Part shown: one piece after another, positions 33,612 to 42,775 of the stretch
Numbering within the stretch: position 1 is the stretch's first letter
How the letters are laid out: the number at the start of each line of letters is the position of its first letter
NCBI GenBank assembly: GCA_964548275.1
Contig: CAZJQI010000009.1
Location: forward strand, 20,580-84,579
Source: JAUVUV01 sp964548275
GTDB lineage: Bacteria; Gemmatimonadota; Glassbacteria; GWA2-58-10
Length of the DNA: 64,000 bases
Direction: 5' to 3'
Position numbers and translations under genes: made by a program
Notes under the pieces: generated by a model
Told to the model about the DNA's origin: nothing
The model's input: the letters and a program-made list of their open reading frames with translations, nothing else
The model's database searches: none

Positions 33612-36110
33612 TCAGCTTTCGGCTGGATTTTCATCCGCCACACCGGATTCTTCGGCAACTTCGTCTTCCTGGTCAGTTTCCTCTCCCGGCACAATCCGGG
33701 CCACATCCACCACCTGGTCTCCCTCGGTAAGGTTGACAAGCTTCACGCCCATGGTATTGCGCCCGATCACTTTGACATTGGTCAGGGGCATGCGGATAAT
33801 CAGTCCCTGCTGGGTGATCAGGATTATTTCATCCTCATCAACCACTTCCTTGATACCGACAAGTTTGCCGGTTTTCTCCCCGCAGCGGAGGGTGATTATT
33901 CCCTTGCCGCCGCGGTTTGTTATCCGGTAATCGGAAACAGCAGAGCGCTTGCCCTTGCCCTTTTCGCTGACTACCAGAAGAGTGGCGTCCTGGCGGTTGA
34001 GCGCGACCATGCCGATTACATAGTCTTCCGGCCCGAGCCGGATTCCCCGCACCCCATAGGCTGTGCGTCCCATGCTGCGGACCTTGTCTTCCGGGAAACG
34101 TATCGCCTGGCCGTGGCGGGTGGCGAGAATTATGTCGTGCGAGCCGTCGGTGAGCCTCACCTCGATAACCACGTCATCCTCCGGGATGTTGATCGCCCAG
34201 ATACCGACCCGCCGCGGGTTGCTGAAAGCCGAAAGGCTGGTTTTCTTGATAGTGCCCTTGCGCGTGGCCATGACCACGTACTGCCCCTCGTTAAAATTGC
34301 GCACCGGCAGCATAGCGGCAATCCTGTCATCCTGCTCGATTTCTATCAGGTTCACAATCGCCTTGCCCTGCGAAGTTCTGCCGGCCTGTGGGATGGAATA
34401 TACCTTGAGCCAGTGAAGCCGTCCCTTGGCGGTGAAAAAGAGGATGTAATCGTGCGTGGAGGCGATAAACATATGTTCGAGGAAATCGGTCTCCCGGGTG
34501 GTCTGCCCGCTTTTTCCCCTGCCGCCGCGGGCCTGCCGGCGGTAGGTGCCAACCGGCAGCCGCTTGATATAGCCCAGGTGGCTGATCGTGATCACCATCT
34601 CCTCTTCGGCGATCAGATCCTCGATATTGAACTCGCCGGTATCCTCGAGGATTTCCGTACGGCGCTCGTCGTTGTAAGTGTTCCTGATCTCCTGAAGCTC
34701 TTCCTTGACAATCTGCATCCTTAAATCCTTGCTTGCCAGGATACTTTTCAGTCGGGTGATTGTTTTGAGCAGCTCCTCGTACTCCTCGTCGAGCTTCTCC
34801 TGTTCCAGTGCGGTGAGCTTGGCCAGCCGCAGGTCGAGAATCGCCTGGGCCTGAACCTCGCTCAGCTTGAAACGCTCCATCAGGTTTCCCCTGGCAATAT
34901 CCACGGTGCGGCTGGAGCGGATAACCTCGACCACCTCGTCCAGGTTGTCGATAGCGATTTTCAAGCCTTCGAGGATATGCGCCCGTTCCTCAGCCTTTTT
35001 CAGTTCGAAACTGGAGCGGCGGGTCACCACATTATGACGGTGGTCGATAAAATGCTTGATCATTTCCCGCAAGTTTAGAACTTTCGGCATACCATTGACC
35101 AGGGCCAGGAAAATCGCGCCGAAAGTTGTTTGCAACTGGGTTTTCGAGTAAAACTGGTTGAGAATCACTTCCCCTGCAGCATCGCGCTTGAGATCCACAA
35201 CGATCCTCATCCCGTCCCGATCCGACTCATCGCGGATATTGGATACGCCCTCGATCTTTTTCTCCCTGACAAGGTCGGCCATATCCTCCAGGAGCTTGCT
35301 TTTGTTGACCATAAACGGGATTTCCGTGATAATAATCGCCTCTTTGCCGTTATTCTTGGTCTCGGTGTACGCGCGTCCGCGCACGCGTAATTTTCCCCTG
35401 CCGGTATGGTAAGCCTCCAGGATGCCCTCTCTGCCGTAGATATAACCTCCGGTGGGGAAATCAGGGCCGGGAATGAACTGCATCAGTCCATCGACAGTGA
35501 TCTCAGGGTCGTCGATCATCGCGGTACAGGCATCAACCACCTCGCCGAGATTGTGCGTGGGGATGTTGGTCGCCATGCCGACAGCGATACCGCTGGAACC
35601 GTTTACCAGGAGATTGGGAAGTTTGGAGGGCAGAACCGTGGGTTCCTGCAGCCGGTCATCGAAATTGGGCTGGAAATCGACAGTTTCTTTCTCGATATTG
35701 GCGAGCATCTCGATAGAAATCTTCTGCAGCCTGGTTTCCGTATAGCGGTAAGCCGCTGCGGGGTCGCCGTCGATCGAGCCGAAATTGCCCTGCCCGTCAA
35801 TCAATGGATAGCGCAGGCTGAAATCCTGCACCATGCGCACCAGGGCGTCATAGACCGCCGAGTCTCCGTGGGGATGGTATTTACCCAGCACGTCACCGAC
35901 CACGGTGGCGCTTTTTTTGAAAGCACGGTTCGGCAGAAGCCCCAGTTCGTGCATCGCGTAAAGAATGCGCCGGTGGACCGGTTTGAGCCCGTCCCGCACA
36001 TCCGGCAGGGCGCGGCTCATGATCACTGACATCGAATAGTTGATGAAGGAATCCTTCATCTCGTCTTCGATGAAACGGGTTACGATACGTTCTCTGTTTT
36101 CGATTGCCAT
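33612..36110 (-). CDS. gyrA: DNA gyrase subunit A
   Basis: GyrA cuts and rejoins DNA during negative supercoiling. The 832-residue product has the full breakage-reunion domain and the C-terminal beta-pinwheel. The catalytic Tyr is in AAAYRYTETRL. The quinolone region is KYHPHGDSAVYDALVRM, with Ser and Asp at the positions mutated in resistant strains, so it is of the sensitive type. The GyrA box reads QARGGRG, a variant of QRRGGKG, which separates it from ParC. The last 25 residues are very acidic, a feature known to modulate supercoiling in some GyrA proteins. ATG 36110 has GAAGG upstream. gyrB is not adjacent. Two cyclophilin genes lie directly upstream on the same strand. Confidence 0.96.
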   Translation of the reverse strand: MAIENRERIVTRFIEDEMKDSFINYSMSVIMSRALPDVRDGLKPVHRRILYAMHELGLLPNRAFKKSATVVGDVLGKYHPHGDSAVYDALVRMVQDFSLRYPLIDGQGNFGSIDGDPAAAYRYTETRLQKISIEMLANIEKETVDFQPNFDDRLQEPTVLPSKLPNLLVNGSSGIAVGMATNIPTHNLGEVVDACTAMIDDPEITVDGLMQFIPGPDFPTGGYIYGREGILEAYHTGRGKLRVRGRAYTETKNNGKEAIIITEIPFMVNKSKLLEDMADLVREKKIEGVSNIRDESDRDGMRIVVDLKRDAAGEVILNQFYSKTQLQTTFGAIFLALVNGMPKVLNLREMIKHFIDHRHNVVTRRSSFELKKAEERAHILEGLKIAIDNLDEVVEVIRSSRTVDIARGNLMERFKLSEVQAQAILDLRLAKLTALEQEKLDEEYEELLKTITRLKSILASKDLRMQIVKEELQEIRNTYNDERRTEILEDTGEFNIEDLIAEEEMVITISHLGYIKRLPVGTYRRQARGGRGKSGQTTRETDFLEHMFIASTHDYILFFTAKGRLHWLKVYSIPQAGRTSQGKAIVNLIEIEQDDRIAAMLPVRNFNEGQYVVMATRKGTIKKTSLSAFSNPRRVGIWAINIPEDDVVIEVRLTDGSHDIILATRHGQAIRFPEDKVRSMGRTAYGVRGIRLGPEDYVIGMVALNRQDATLLVVSEKGKGKRSAVSDYRITNRGGKGIITLRCGEKTGKLVGIKEVVDEDEIILITQQGLIIRMPLTNVKVIGRNTMGVKLVNLTEGDQVVDVARIVPGEETDQEDEVAEESGVADENPAES

Positions 36111-36193
36111 TTTGGCCTTCGTTCATTCAATGAGGTCTTGAACAGCCCCGAATTAATTAGCGGAAGCGGCCGAAAATTGAAATACAGTCAGGC

Positions 36194-36865
36194 CTATTCT
36201 AAAGGAAAATCCAGTACCTCGCCGGCTTTTTCAATCGTGATCGACTTAACTGTCGCCGCCTTGCCGGGATTATTCTTTTCGTTGCAGGGCAAGGCCACGA
36301 TCTTGTCCGCCACATCCATCCCCTTGACCACCTCGCCGAACACGCTGTACTGGCCGTCGAGGTGCGGCGCCCGGTCGACCATGATAAAGAACTGGCAAGA
36401 GGCGCTGTTGGGCGATTGGCTGCGCGCCGCAGAGAGAATTCCTTTCTTGTGCGGTGTTTTGCTGAACTCGGCGTTCAGCGTCCGGGGGCCTCGTCCAATG
36501 CCGTCATTGTCCAGGTTGTCGTCCTTGCTGTTCGGATCTCCTCCCTGGATCATGAAACCAGGGATCACGCGGTGAAACGTGGTCCCGTCGTAGAATTTAC
36601 TCCTGGCGAGCGACTTGAAATTTTTCACGTGATTAGGAGCTATCTGGGGATAAAAGCGAAGGATGATCTTGCCGAATCCTGTGGTGATAACCGCCACTTC
36701 ATCCTTTTCGGTAAGAGGCTGGATACCCGGCTCGGGCGATTTGCGCACCTGGGGCATAGGGGGTGGTATCGGCTTTTTTTCCTCGGCGCTGTTTCCACTT
36801 GAACATGCAACAGCCAGGGCCAAAAATACCAGAAAATAAGGGGAAAGCCTCTTTGCTCTTATCAT
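36194..36865 (-). CDS. Cyclophilin-type peptidyl-prolyl isomerase, lipoprotein
   Basis: The enzyme would catalyse proline cis-trans isomerisation during folding of exported proteins. The 223-residue product has an N-terminal signal peptide with lipobox ALAVAC (Cys about residue 20), then a Ser/Glu/Pro linker. The cyclophilin domain has FKSLARSKFYDGTTFHRVIPGFMIQGGD, split here as two motifs, SQFFIM-like CQFFIMVDRAP, and YSVFGEVVKGMDV. ATG 36865 has AAGGGTGAT upstream and gives a proper signal peptide; ATG 36883 would add six residues. It sits 83 bases upstream of gyrA and downstream of a similar gene. Whether it is inner- or outer-membrane anchored is not shown. Confidence 0.88.
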   Translation of the reverse strand: MIRAKRLSPYFLVFLALAVACSSGNSAEEKKPIPPPMPQVRKSPEPGIQPLTEKDEVAVITTGFGKIILRFYPQIAPNHVKNFKSLARSKFYDGTTFHRVIPGFMIQGGDPNSKDDNLDNDGIGRGPRTLNAEFSKTPHKKGILSAARSQSPNSASCQFFIMVDRAPHLDGQYSVFGEVVKGMDVADKIVALPCNEKNNPGKAATVKSITIEKAGEVLDFPLE

Positions 36866-36987
36866 CAGATCACCCTTTCTCATGAAGCACAGAGTTAGAT
36901 AGATTAAACCTGCTGCCTGAACGGGAAAAAAGTCTTAGGGTTATTTATACAGCCCCTTTTGCGAATCTGAACAATTTCAAGACAGGA

Positions 36988-37626
36988 TCAGACAAAGCGT
37001 TCTTTGATATAAATCCGTTTCATAATCACTTTTTCCAGCGGCCGGCCCTCGGCGTCCGTGGGAACCTCGGAGATCTTTTTCACCACCGACATCCCGTCCA
37101 CCACTGTGCCGAATACAGTGTAGCGGCCGTTAAGCTCGTGCATATCCTTGAGAAGGATATAGAACTGGCTGTTTCCCTTTTCCGGCTCCCCTGGGGGATG
37201 AGCAAGCCCTACGTTGCCGACAAAGTTTGGAGCATTGATTTCAGGCTTTATGGTAAAACCCGGGTCGCCGGCTCCATCATTGGTAGGGTCGTCGTCCCGG
37301 CTGTTGATATCTCCGCCCTGGATCAATTTCCCTGGCTCGACATAGTGGAAAGCCAGGCCATCGTAAAAACCTCTCTTGATCAGGTTGCTGATCTCGCGGA
37401 CGTGATTTTTGGCAGCCTCCTTGAGCGGAAGGATGACTATTTTGCCGAAATCGGTATCGATTACGATAACATCGCGGTCCCGCTTCTGAGCCTCGATATC
37501 ACGGATCTGCGCAAGCTCTATCCCTCTTCTCGGCGGGGCCTGGCCGCATGATAGCCAGAGGCAAAGAGTGGCCAGAAGACCGAACACGATAGCGGGTCTG
37601 TAATGAAATCCTCTTTTACTAGACAT
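36988..37626 (-). CDS. Second cyclophilin-type peptidyl-prolyl isomerase, lipoprotein
   Basis: The 212-residue product is a paralogue of the next cyclophilin. A signal peptide ends in lipobox LWLSC. The domain keeps the GFYDGLAFHYVEPGKLIQGGD region and NSQFYILLKDM and YTVFGTVVDGMSV, but the Arg of the canonical FHRV catalytic motif is replaced (FHYVEPG). That Arg is important in human cyclophilin A, so catalysis may be weak or substrate-shifted. I chose ATG 37626; an in-frame TTG at 37632 has AGGGA at better spacing, and a longer frame from 37707 adds residues with no signal-peptide logic. A promoter is proposed at 37679-37707. Confidence 0.85.
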   Translation of the reverse strand: MSSKRGFHYRPAIVFGLLATLCLWLSCGQAPPRRGIELAQIRDIEAQKRDRDVIVIDTDFGKIVILPLKEAAKNHVREISNLIKRGFYDGLAFHYVEPGKLIQGGDINSRDDDPTNDGAGDPGFTIKPEINAPNFVGNVGLAHPPGEPEKGNSQFYILLKDMHELNGRYTVFGTVVDGMSVVKKISEVPTDAEGRPLEKVIMKRIYIKERFV

Positions 37627-37678
37627 CTGCAATAAATTCCCTGCGGAAGTTAAATGGAAGTCAAAATAACAATTAAAT

Positions 37679-37707
37679 AATATAACGGTTTCATCCTGTT
37701 TTGACAA
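37679..37707 (-). promoter_or_regulatory. Promoter for the cyclophilin-gyrA group
   Basis: On the minus strand TTGTCA (37702-37707), a 17-base spacer and TATATT (37679-37684) lie about 50 bases before the first cyclophilin gene. It also follows a terminator-like hairpin, which fits a new transcription unit. Confidence 0.5.
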
Positions 37708-37726
37708 TGTTTGGTATAGCGGGGAA

Positions 37727-37775
37727 AGGCTTTGCCCGCCGCAACCGGAGACCGGCTGTTCAGCGGGCAGAGCCT
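37727..37775. terminator. Hairpin terminator overlapping the end of a DUF3857 gene
   Basis: Arms 37727-37739 (AGGCTTTGCCCGC) and 37763-37775 pair over 13 bases with one G-U. Six T residues follow on the plus strand and TTT on the minus strand. The right arm is formed by the last codons of the DUF3857 gene, and its stop codon lies in the loop. Confidence 0.65.
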
Positions 37776-39799
37776 TTTTTCTCGAGCAGGAGGATCGAAT
37801 GTTTCGGGAGGGTGAAACTTTCGCAGAAATCCTTGAATCCGGAGTAGTTTTCGGTACTTACCAGCCTGCTGCTGATCGAAAGGCGCCTGGAGTAAGTTAT
37901 CCGACCATCCCCGGGGATGCACTTTATTTCCCAACGCCCGAAAGGGCTTTCCAGGGCGGCGGTTTCAGGCTGGTAGGCGATTTGCCAGCCGGAGGGCAGT
38001 TCGATCACCATGTCATTAGCCAGCAAAAAAGGCCCATCGGCAACAAAATCGAACTCGCGTTCCTCCAGGTGTGGGGAATAGGGAATGACAGCAAACGGGA
38101 AAGGCGCACCGGGAATGCGCAGGATCATCATATCACCCTGAACCACACCCACCTCTGGCGCGGCAAACTGAAGCTCAACACGGGCCGGGATCTCCAGGTT
38201 CCTCATATCGCTGATTGAGTGGTTCGTTTTGACTGCCCCCTCGCCGATAGCGTTTGTGGCCTGCTGGAAATACTGTTCGAGCTCGCGGGGAGTGAGGTCT
38301 TTAAGGCCAAGGCGGGCCTCGGCGTCAAACAGGCCGTCGGCAAGGATTTCGAACCGACCCTCAATGTCTCCGTTATCTTTCAGCGTGAGTTGTCCGGTTG
38401 ACATGGAGAGGCTTTTCTCCGGGGGGAACTCGGTTGTTTTATACAGAGTGCCGCCGCTTGGCAGGATCACAAGGGCCCGGTTGCCCTGTCCGCGGTTGAA
38501 ATACCCGTAGCGGTTGTACTGAGCAAACGGTATAAGCCACAGGCCGTGCCTGTCGACCAGGCCGAAAAGAGGATTGGCGAAAGTAGAATCTGTGAAACTG
38601 CCCGGGACAAAGATCGCCACTCTGCTGAACTGGGCCGCCAAGGGCACTGAAAGTTCCAGTCGATCCACCTGGTCGCCGCGGCAGTATGCAGGGTAATTTT
38701 CTATTCCTGCAGCGTTAAGCATTGCCGAAAGAAGAACTGCTTTATCCAGGCCGTGTCCGTACATATTCTGGAAAACCTTTGCCGCAGGTGTCGGCTTGTA
38801 TCCTGTAAGGCCCAGGCTGAGACTGATATTGCGCACCTGGGTGATAACGAAAAGCGCAATCGCCCGCACGCTGTCTGCTGCTGTGGGGCATTCAGTGGTG
38901 AGTTCGGCAACTTTGGCGCTGATAGCTTCATCAGGCTCTGCAGCCGGGAAAAATGTCTCCCCGAGCCAGGAGCCGAGCTTTTCCCAGGTTTCGACATTGG
39001 AGAAAATCAGAATAGGCGCAAAGGAGCGCGCCTGGGGCATGTATGGGATGCTGTGGATCATCGGTACATCGCGCATTTCCCATCGGTAAAGACTGAAATC
39101 CCGGCTGGTTGCCTCCACAGTGGATGAGCTATCCTCACCTGCCTGTTCCAGGCCGCTGCCGGTAAAGATCAGCGGGGGAGGGAAATTTTCAGGTGTTTGG
39201 AGCACGTAGCGCTTGTGGAGGATCGGTTCATCGCTCCGGAAAATCTCGATATCCCAATACGGGTAAAAGTTAAGTGGAGAGATGGAGTCCGCCCGGCTGA
39301 TTGTGCGTGTAAGAATTTCGATCACCACTCCGGGTGCGATCTGGCCGAAAGAGATCACTTTCTGCTTGATATCCGCATACACTGCGGCTCCGACAAGCTC
39401 GGGCGGCGTAATCACGTTTATCGCCTTTGATTCCACCGGCACAGTCGAACCGTCGGGCAGCCAGGTGCGGGCAACAAGAACTTCCACGCTGTCGCTTTTG
39501 GCGTCGAACATCCGTTTCTGGTCCCCGAAACGCCGGCCTCGATCCTTGAGGATTTTGATCAGGAGATGCACCTCCAGGGTCTGATCGTTTTCCGGGCTGA
39601 TCACCAGGCGCTTGTCATGATAGAGAATCAGGGCTCCGGCATCGGGGTATTCGCTTGCACCCGGGGATTCAGCGACCAGTTTCGCAACCTCCTCCGTACT
39701 CAGCGGGCCGGATGCGAAAGCAGAGAGCCTGAAAAAGACCATAAGGCAAAATGATGTCAGAGTAAGTTTAAGAATAAGGCCCATGGATGAGCGTTTCAT
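37760..39799 (-). CDS. Secreted DUF3857/transglutaminase-like protein, catalytic triad lost
   Basis: The 679-residue protein has a signal peptide (about 1-29), an N-terminal DUF3857 domain, a transglutaminase-fold middle domain and a C-terminal beta-rich domain. It is a paralogue of the adjacent 665-residue gene. In that gene the catalytic Cys is in YGVCRD; here the same place reads YGHGLD, with Gly at about residue 350. The catalytic His (NHAIV) is Arg (SRVAI) at about 393, and no equivalent FSDP Asp is visible. The protein is therefore probably a non-enzymatic binding or scaffold protein. AAGGAG precedes ATG 39799. It ends in a terminator and is probably in one unit with the upstream paralogue, 71 bases away. 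Confidence 0.82.
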   Translation of the reverse strand: MKRSSMGLILKLTLTSFCLMVFFRLSAFASGPLSTEEVAKLVAESPGASEYPDAGALILYHDKRLVISPENDQTLEVHLLIKILKDRGRRFGDQKRMFDAKSDSVEVLVARTWLPDGSTVPVESKAINVITPPELVGAAVYADIKQKVISFGQIAPGVVIEILTRTISRADSISPLNFYPYWDIEIFRSDEPILHKRYVLQTPENFPPPLIFTGSGLEQAGEDSSSTVEATSRDFSLYRWEMRDVPMIHSIPYMPQARSFAPILIFSNVETWEKLGSWLGETFFPAAEPDEAISAKVAELTTECPTAADSVRAIALFVITQVRNISLSLGLTGYKPTPAAKVFQNMYGHGLDKAVLLSAMLNAAGIENYPAYCRGDQVDRLELSVPLAAQFSRVAIFVPGSFTDSTFANPLFGLVDRHGLWLIPFAQYNRYGYFNRGQGNRALVILPSGGTLYKTTEFPPEKSLSMSTGQLTLKDNGDIEGRFEILADGLFDAEARLGLKDLTPRELEQYFQQATNAIGEGAVKTNHSISDMRNLEIPARVELQFAAPEVGVVQGDMMILRIPGAPFPFAVIPYSPHLEEREFDFVADGPFLLANDMVIELPSGWQIAYQPETAALESPFGRWEIKCIPGDGRITYSRRLSISSRLVSTENYSGFKDFCESFTLPKHSILLLEKKGSAR

Positions 39800-39870
39800 G
39801 CTCAGACTCCTTTTTCTTTGAACCTGGTTAGCCCCTGGATTCGTTTTCCGGGAGAGTTGACCGATGTTTG

Positions 39871-41868
39871 TCAGAAAGTTTTCTTGCTACCGCTGTGCTC
39901 GCCCTTCACCAGGATGATCTCTCCCCGCCCGGAACGAGAACTCGCGCGAAGGATCTTTTTCAATTCGAGGTAGCTTTCCGGGTCTAGTTCCTTGGAATCG
40001 ATCAGGAACTTTTTCCTGTATTGCACTCTCAGTTCAGCCTGGCTTTCCGTGGGCAGGGATGTGTTATACTCCATCCTGCAGGTGAGCTCTTCTGCATCCA
40101 GATTGACCGTTTCAGGAAGGGACTTTACCGTGTAGCCTGCCGGCAGCACCAGGTCTTCCTCCTGCGATGAACCAAGAGTCACTCCCAGGTTGAGCGGGTA
40201 GTTGCGTGTTGGCAGTCCCGCAGTCGAGAGGAAATTTTGCAGGATCAGCTCGAAGCTGTTGGTGGAAACCGGTGATTTGACCAGAAGGTAATCCCCGGCC
40301 TGGATCGCGTAGTCCTCAACCTCGTAGCTGAAACGAATTCCGAACTGGGAGTAGAGGTCCTCCGGATCGGAGGTGGAATAACCGGTAAGGCGCGCCCCTG
40401 GATGGATTCGGGTGACAAGCCTTTGCCAGAACACTTCCAGTTCCTGGGGCGGGTAATGCTTGATAAGGGCACGGAAAGCGAAATCGTAAATTCCAACGGT
40501 TTCTATCGTAACCTCGCTCACCAGGCGGCCCTCCGGGTCGATCCGGCTCCGGGCACTGATCGTGCCCATGTTATCCTCGGCGGGCGAGTGGGCGCTGGTG
40601 CTCAGGTCCTCGCCCCCCGGGGTGCAGACCAGCATCGAGGCGTCAGCCTCCGCAGTCAGGAGCAGGTCAGGGAAGTTTTCCACTGTCGGATCGCTGAAAT
40701 AGAAACCGCCTTTGCCGTCCGGCAGGGCGACAATCGCATGGTTGAAATAGATTGTGGGAATCTCGTTGTCGACCAGTTCACCGGCGCGGGTGATCACCGG
40801 GTAGCTTTCGATCCCCAGCACATCGAGCATGGAGCACATCAGCACTGCCACGTCACGGCACACTCCGTAGCGGGCGGCCAGGGTTTCAGTGGCCGGCTTG
40901 GGCTCGAAACCGGCCTTCTTGCCGGTTCCCAGGCCCATGTAGCGGATTTTCTGGGCCACATAATGGTAAACCGCCTTGAGCTTTTCCTCATCGGTCTCGA
41001 GCCCCTCGGTGATCCGGGCCACCACTGCGCGCAGGGAGTCGTTCTGGTCGCGGAACTCACCTGTCATCTCGTACCACCAGCGGCTGATTTGCTGCCAGGA
41101 ATCAAAGGTGGAAACAAGCAGCCGCGGGGCGAAACTCAGGTAGCTCGGCATGGCCGGTTCGGCCACGATACGGGCCACATCGCGCGCCTCCCAGACATAA
41201 GTAGTGCGCTCTCCGGCTTGCGATGAGGAAAACTCAGCCTCGCCGTCCTTGACCAGGTACCTGAGCGGCTTCGAGCTCGGCCCGTTGATCTCGACCCGCT
41301 TATAGATTATCGGGTTCGAGCCCTGGAAAAGGTCTATCAGGTCATAGTGGCCCTCCACCGGCGCCAGATAGCAGCTGTCCAGCACCTCGTATTCCAGCGC
41401 ATCCCCAACCTCGAGATTCTGGAAAGTGATTATCTTGATCCGCACGTTGGCATCATAGATATTCATCTGCGCCAGCGCCGGATGGCTCACGTCCTTTATC
41501 ATCTCCCCGGGCACCTCGATCACCGTACCGTCGCTCTTTATCACCCGGGCGAACCGGATTTTCACCACATCGTACTGGCGCGTGTAATCAAAGAAAACAT
41601 TTCCATAAGCTTTCTTCCCGGTTTCGGTGAGCACTTTCACCAGCTCGTAGCTTCTGTCCAGATAGGTGCCGTCCTGGTTGAAACTCACCTGGCGTGTTTC
41701 TTCCACCACAATCGCGTTGGCGTCTGGGTGCTTGTCCAATCCACCGGCAGCATCGAGTTTCTGCAGAACTTCGCTCGAGGCAGTGCCGGCAAGAGCCGGG
41801 GATAGCATTAGGGCCTGCAACAACAGGGCGGCAGAAGCCAGAGCAATATATCTCGTCGTGGTTTTCAT
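39871..41868 (-). CDS. Secreted DUF3857/transglutaminase-like protein, intact triad
   Basis: The 665-residue protein has a signal peptide (about 1-28), an N-terminal DUF3857 domain and a transglutaminase-like cysteine peptidase-fold domain. The triad is complete: C337 in YGVCRDVAV, H377 in FNHAIVALPDG, D393 in FSDPTVENFPDLL. A C-terminal domain of about 200 residues follows. Such proteins are common in FCB-group genomes, where they are exported to the periplasm. They are thought to cleave or cross-link peptides, but substrates are unknown. AGGAG precedes ATG 41868. It is upstream of a paralogue that lost its triad, so an active/inactive pair is possible. Confidence 0.85.
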   Translation of the reverse strand: MKTTTRYIALASAALLLQALMLSPALAGTASSEVLQKLDAAGGLDKHPDANAIVVEETRQVSFNQDGTYLDRSYELVKVLTETGKKAYGNVFFDYTRQYDVVKIRFARVIKSDGTVIEVPGEMIKDVSHPALAQMNIYDANVRIKIITFQNLEVGDALEYEVLDSCYLAPVEGHYDLIDLFQGSNPIIYKRVEINGPSSKPLRYLVKDGEAEFSSSQAGERTTYVWEARDVARIVAEPAMPSYLSFAPRLLVSTFDSWQQISRWWYEMTGEFRDQNDSLRAVVARITEGLETDEEKLKAVYHYVAQKIRYMGLGTGKKAGFEPKPATETLAARYGVCRDVAVLMCSMLDVLGIESYPVITRAGELVDNEIPTIYFNHAIVALPDGKGGFYFSDPTVENFPDLLLTAEADASMLVCTPGGEDLSTSAHSPAEDNMGTISARSRIDPEGRLVSEVTIETVGIYDFAFRALIKHYPPQELEVFWQRLVTRIHPGARLTGYSTSDPEDLYSQFGIRFSYEVEDYAIQAGDYLLVKSPVSTNSFELILQNFLSTAGLPTRNYPLNLGVTLGSSQEEDLVLPAGYTVKSLPETVNLDAEELTCRMEYNTSLPTESQAELRVQYRKKFLIDSKELDPESYLELKKILRASSRSGRGEIILVKGEHSGSKKTF

Positions 41869-42032
41869 CGGACTTTCTCCTGATCAAGAATGAGCGTGGT
41901 TTTAATTTTCTAATCACATTAAGGAATCGAGACAGGTTTGTCAATTAACGCCTGAATTTCCATTAAACATTTTAAGCATTTCTTCTCTACTGTCCGGTAA
42001 ATTATGCTTCTTTTTCCCATGAGTATTAATGT

Positions 42033-42109
42033 GTTCTTTTTGGCAGCAAAAAGAACCAAAAACCAGTTCCTTTGTAACCAAAGGAACCGAAAGTTAATCC
42101 TGACTTTCG
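42033..42109. repeat. Triple-hairpin intergenic repeat
   Basis: Three perfect hairpins follow one another: GTTCTTTTT-GGCAGC-AAAAAGAAC (42033-42056), GTTCCTTT-GTAACC-AAAGGAAC (42066-42087), and CGAAAGT-TAATCCTG-ACTTTCG (42088-42109). On the minus strand the second has loop GGTTAC, identical to the hairpin at 29192-29215, while its stem differs but remains paired. It lies in the 580-base gap between convergently arranged minus-strand units. Confidence 0.7.
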
Positions 42110-42448
42110 CAGCTTTTCCTCCGCTCCCCCGGCGGTCGCCTCCGCGGTCCCATCCCCCCCCTGCTGCCGACCAGCCGCGGAATGGCCTGCCTGCCCCCTT
42201 GTTCTCTTACAAAACCTCAATGGAAATTACGAGGCAACTAAGACGCTCCTCTTGCCTGGTCTTTCGGGAATAACAGTTCTTTTGTCCCCCTTGTAAAGCT
42301 TAGGTCTTTACTTGAATCGACAATCATTTCCTTATTCCTGTTCATTATTAACAATGGATAATCCTTGTACAACAGAATATTACGGTAGTATCACATTTTT
42401 CCCCGGACAGTTATGACATTTCTTACAGAATAATATTTAAGCCTGGAG
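42110..42448. other. Non-coding remainder of the 580-base gap
   Basis: A C-rich stretch with CCGCGG copies (about 42137 and 42173) directly follows the hairpins and probably belongs to the same element. The rest is AT-rich. Short frames crossing it are low-complexity and have no ribosome sites. I see no gene. Confidence 0.45.
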
Positions 42449-42775
42449 TTAAGACAGGTTGTCAATCACCTGCTTCATGCTCTTCAGGTATTTCTGAAAC
42501 GCTTTCTTGCCTTGCTTTGTAAGGTGGAGCAGCGTTCTGGGGATCTTTCCCACGAACTCCTTTTTTATCTCCACATATCCCGCAGCCTCCAGCTTGCTCA
42601 AATGCGTGGAAAGATTGCCCCGGGTCAGCCCGGTCTGGCGCTCCAGGAAGAGGAAATCCGCTCTCTCTACTACAGAAAGATGCGCCAGGATCAGCAGCCT
42701 GGCCGGTTCATGAATAACCTTGTTGACTTCCGCCAGCGGCTGGAGGTCTTCTCTTACCTTTTCATTTTTCCCCAT
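42449..42775 (-). CDS. Winged-helix transcriptional regulator (ArsR/MarR-like)
   Basis: The 108-residue protein is a single winged-helix domain of the HTH_34 type. Helix-turn-helix sequence FLERQTGLTRGNLSTHLSKLEAAGYV lies at about 43-68 and is followed by the wing YVEIKKEF...RTLLHLTKQGKKAF. It lacks the Cys pairs of metal-sensing ArsR proteins, so it probably responds through another route. ATG 42775 has GGAGG six bases upstream. The start lies inside the end of the upstream membrane-protein gene (14-base overlap), indicating translational coupling. A palindrome at the shared promoter is a candidate operator for it. Confidence 0.85.
   Translation of the reverse strand: MGKNEKVREDLQPLAEVNKVIHEPARLLILAHLSVVERADFLFLERQTGLTRGNLSTHLSKLEAAGYVEIKKEFVGKIPRTLLHLTKQGKKAFQKYLKSMKQVIDNLS

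Noticed and set aside
42004..42273. 89-residue plus-strand frame in the 580-base gap
   Set aside because: It runs through hairpin repeats, has no ribosome site and no conserved pattern.
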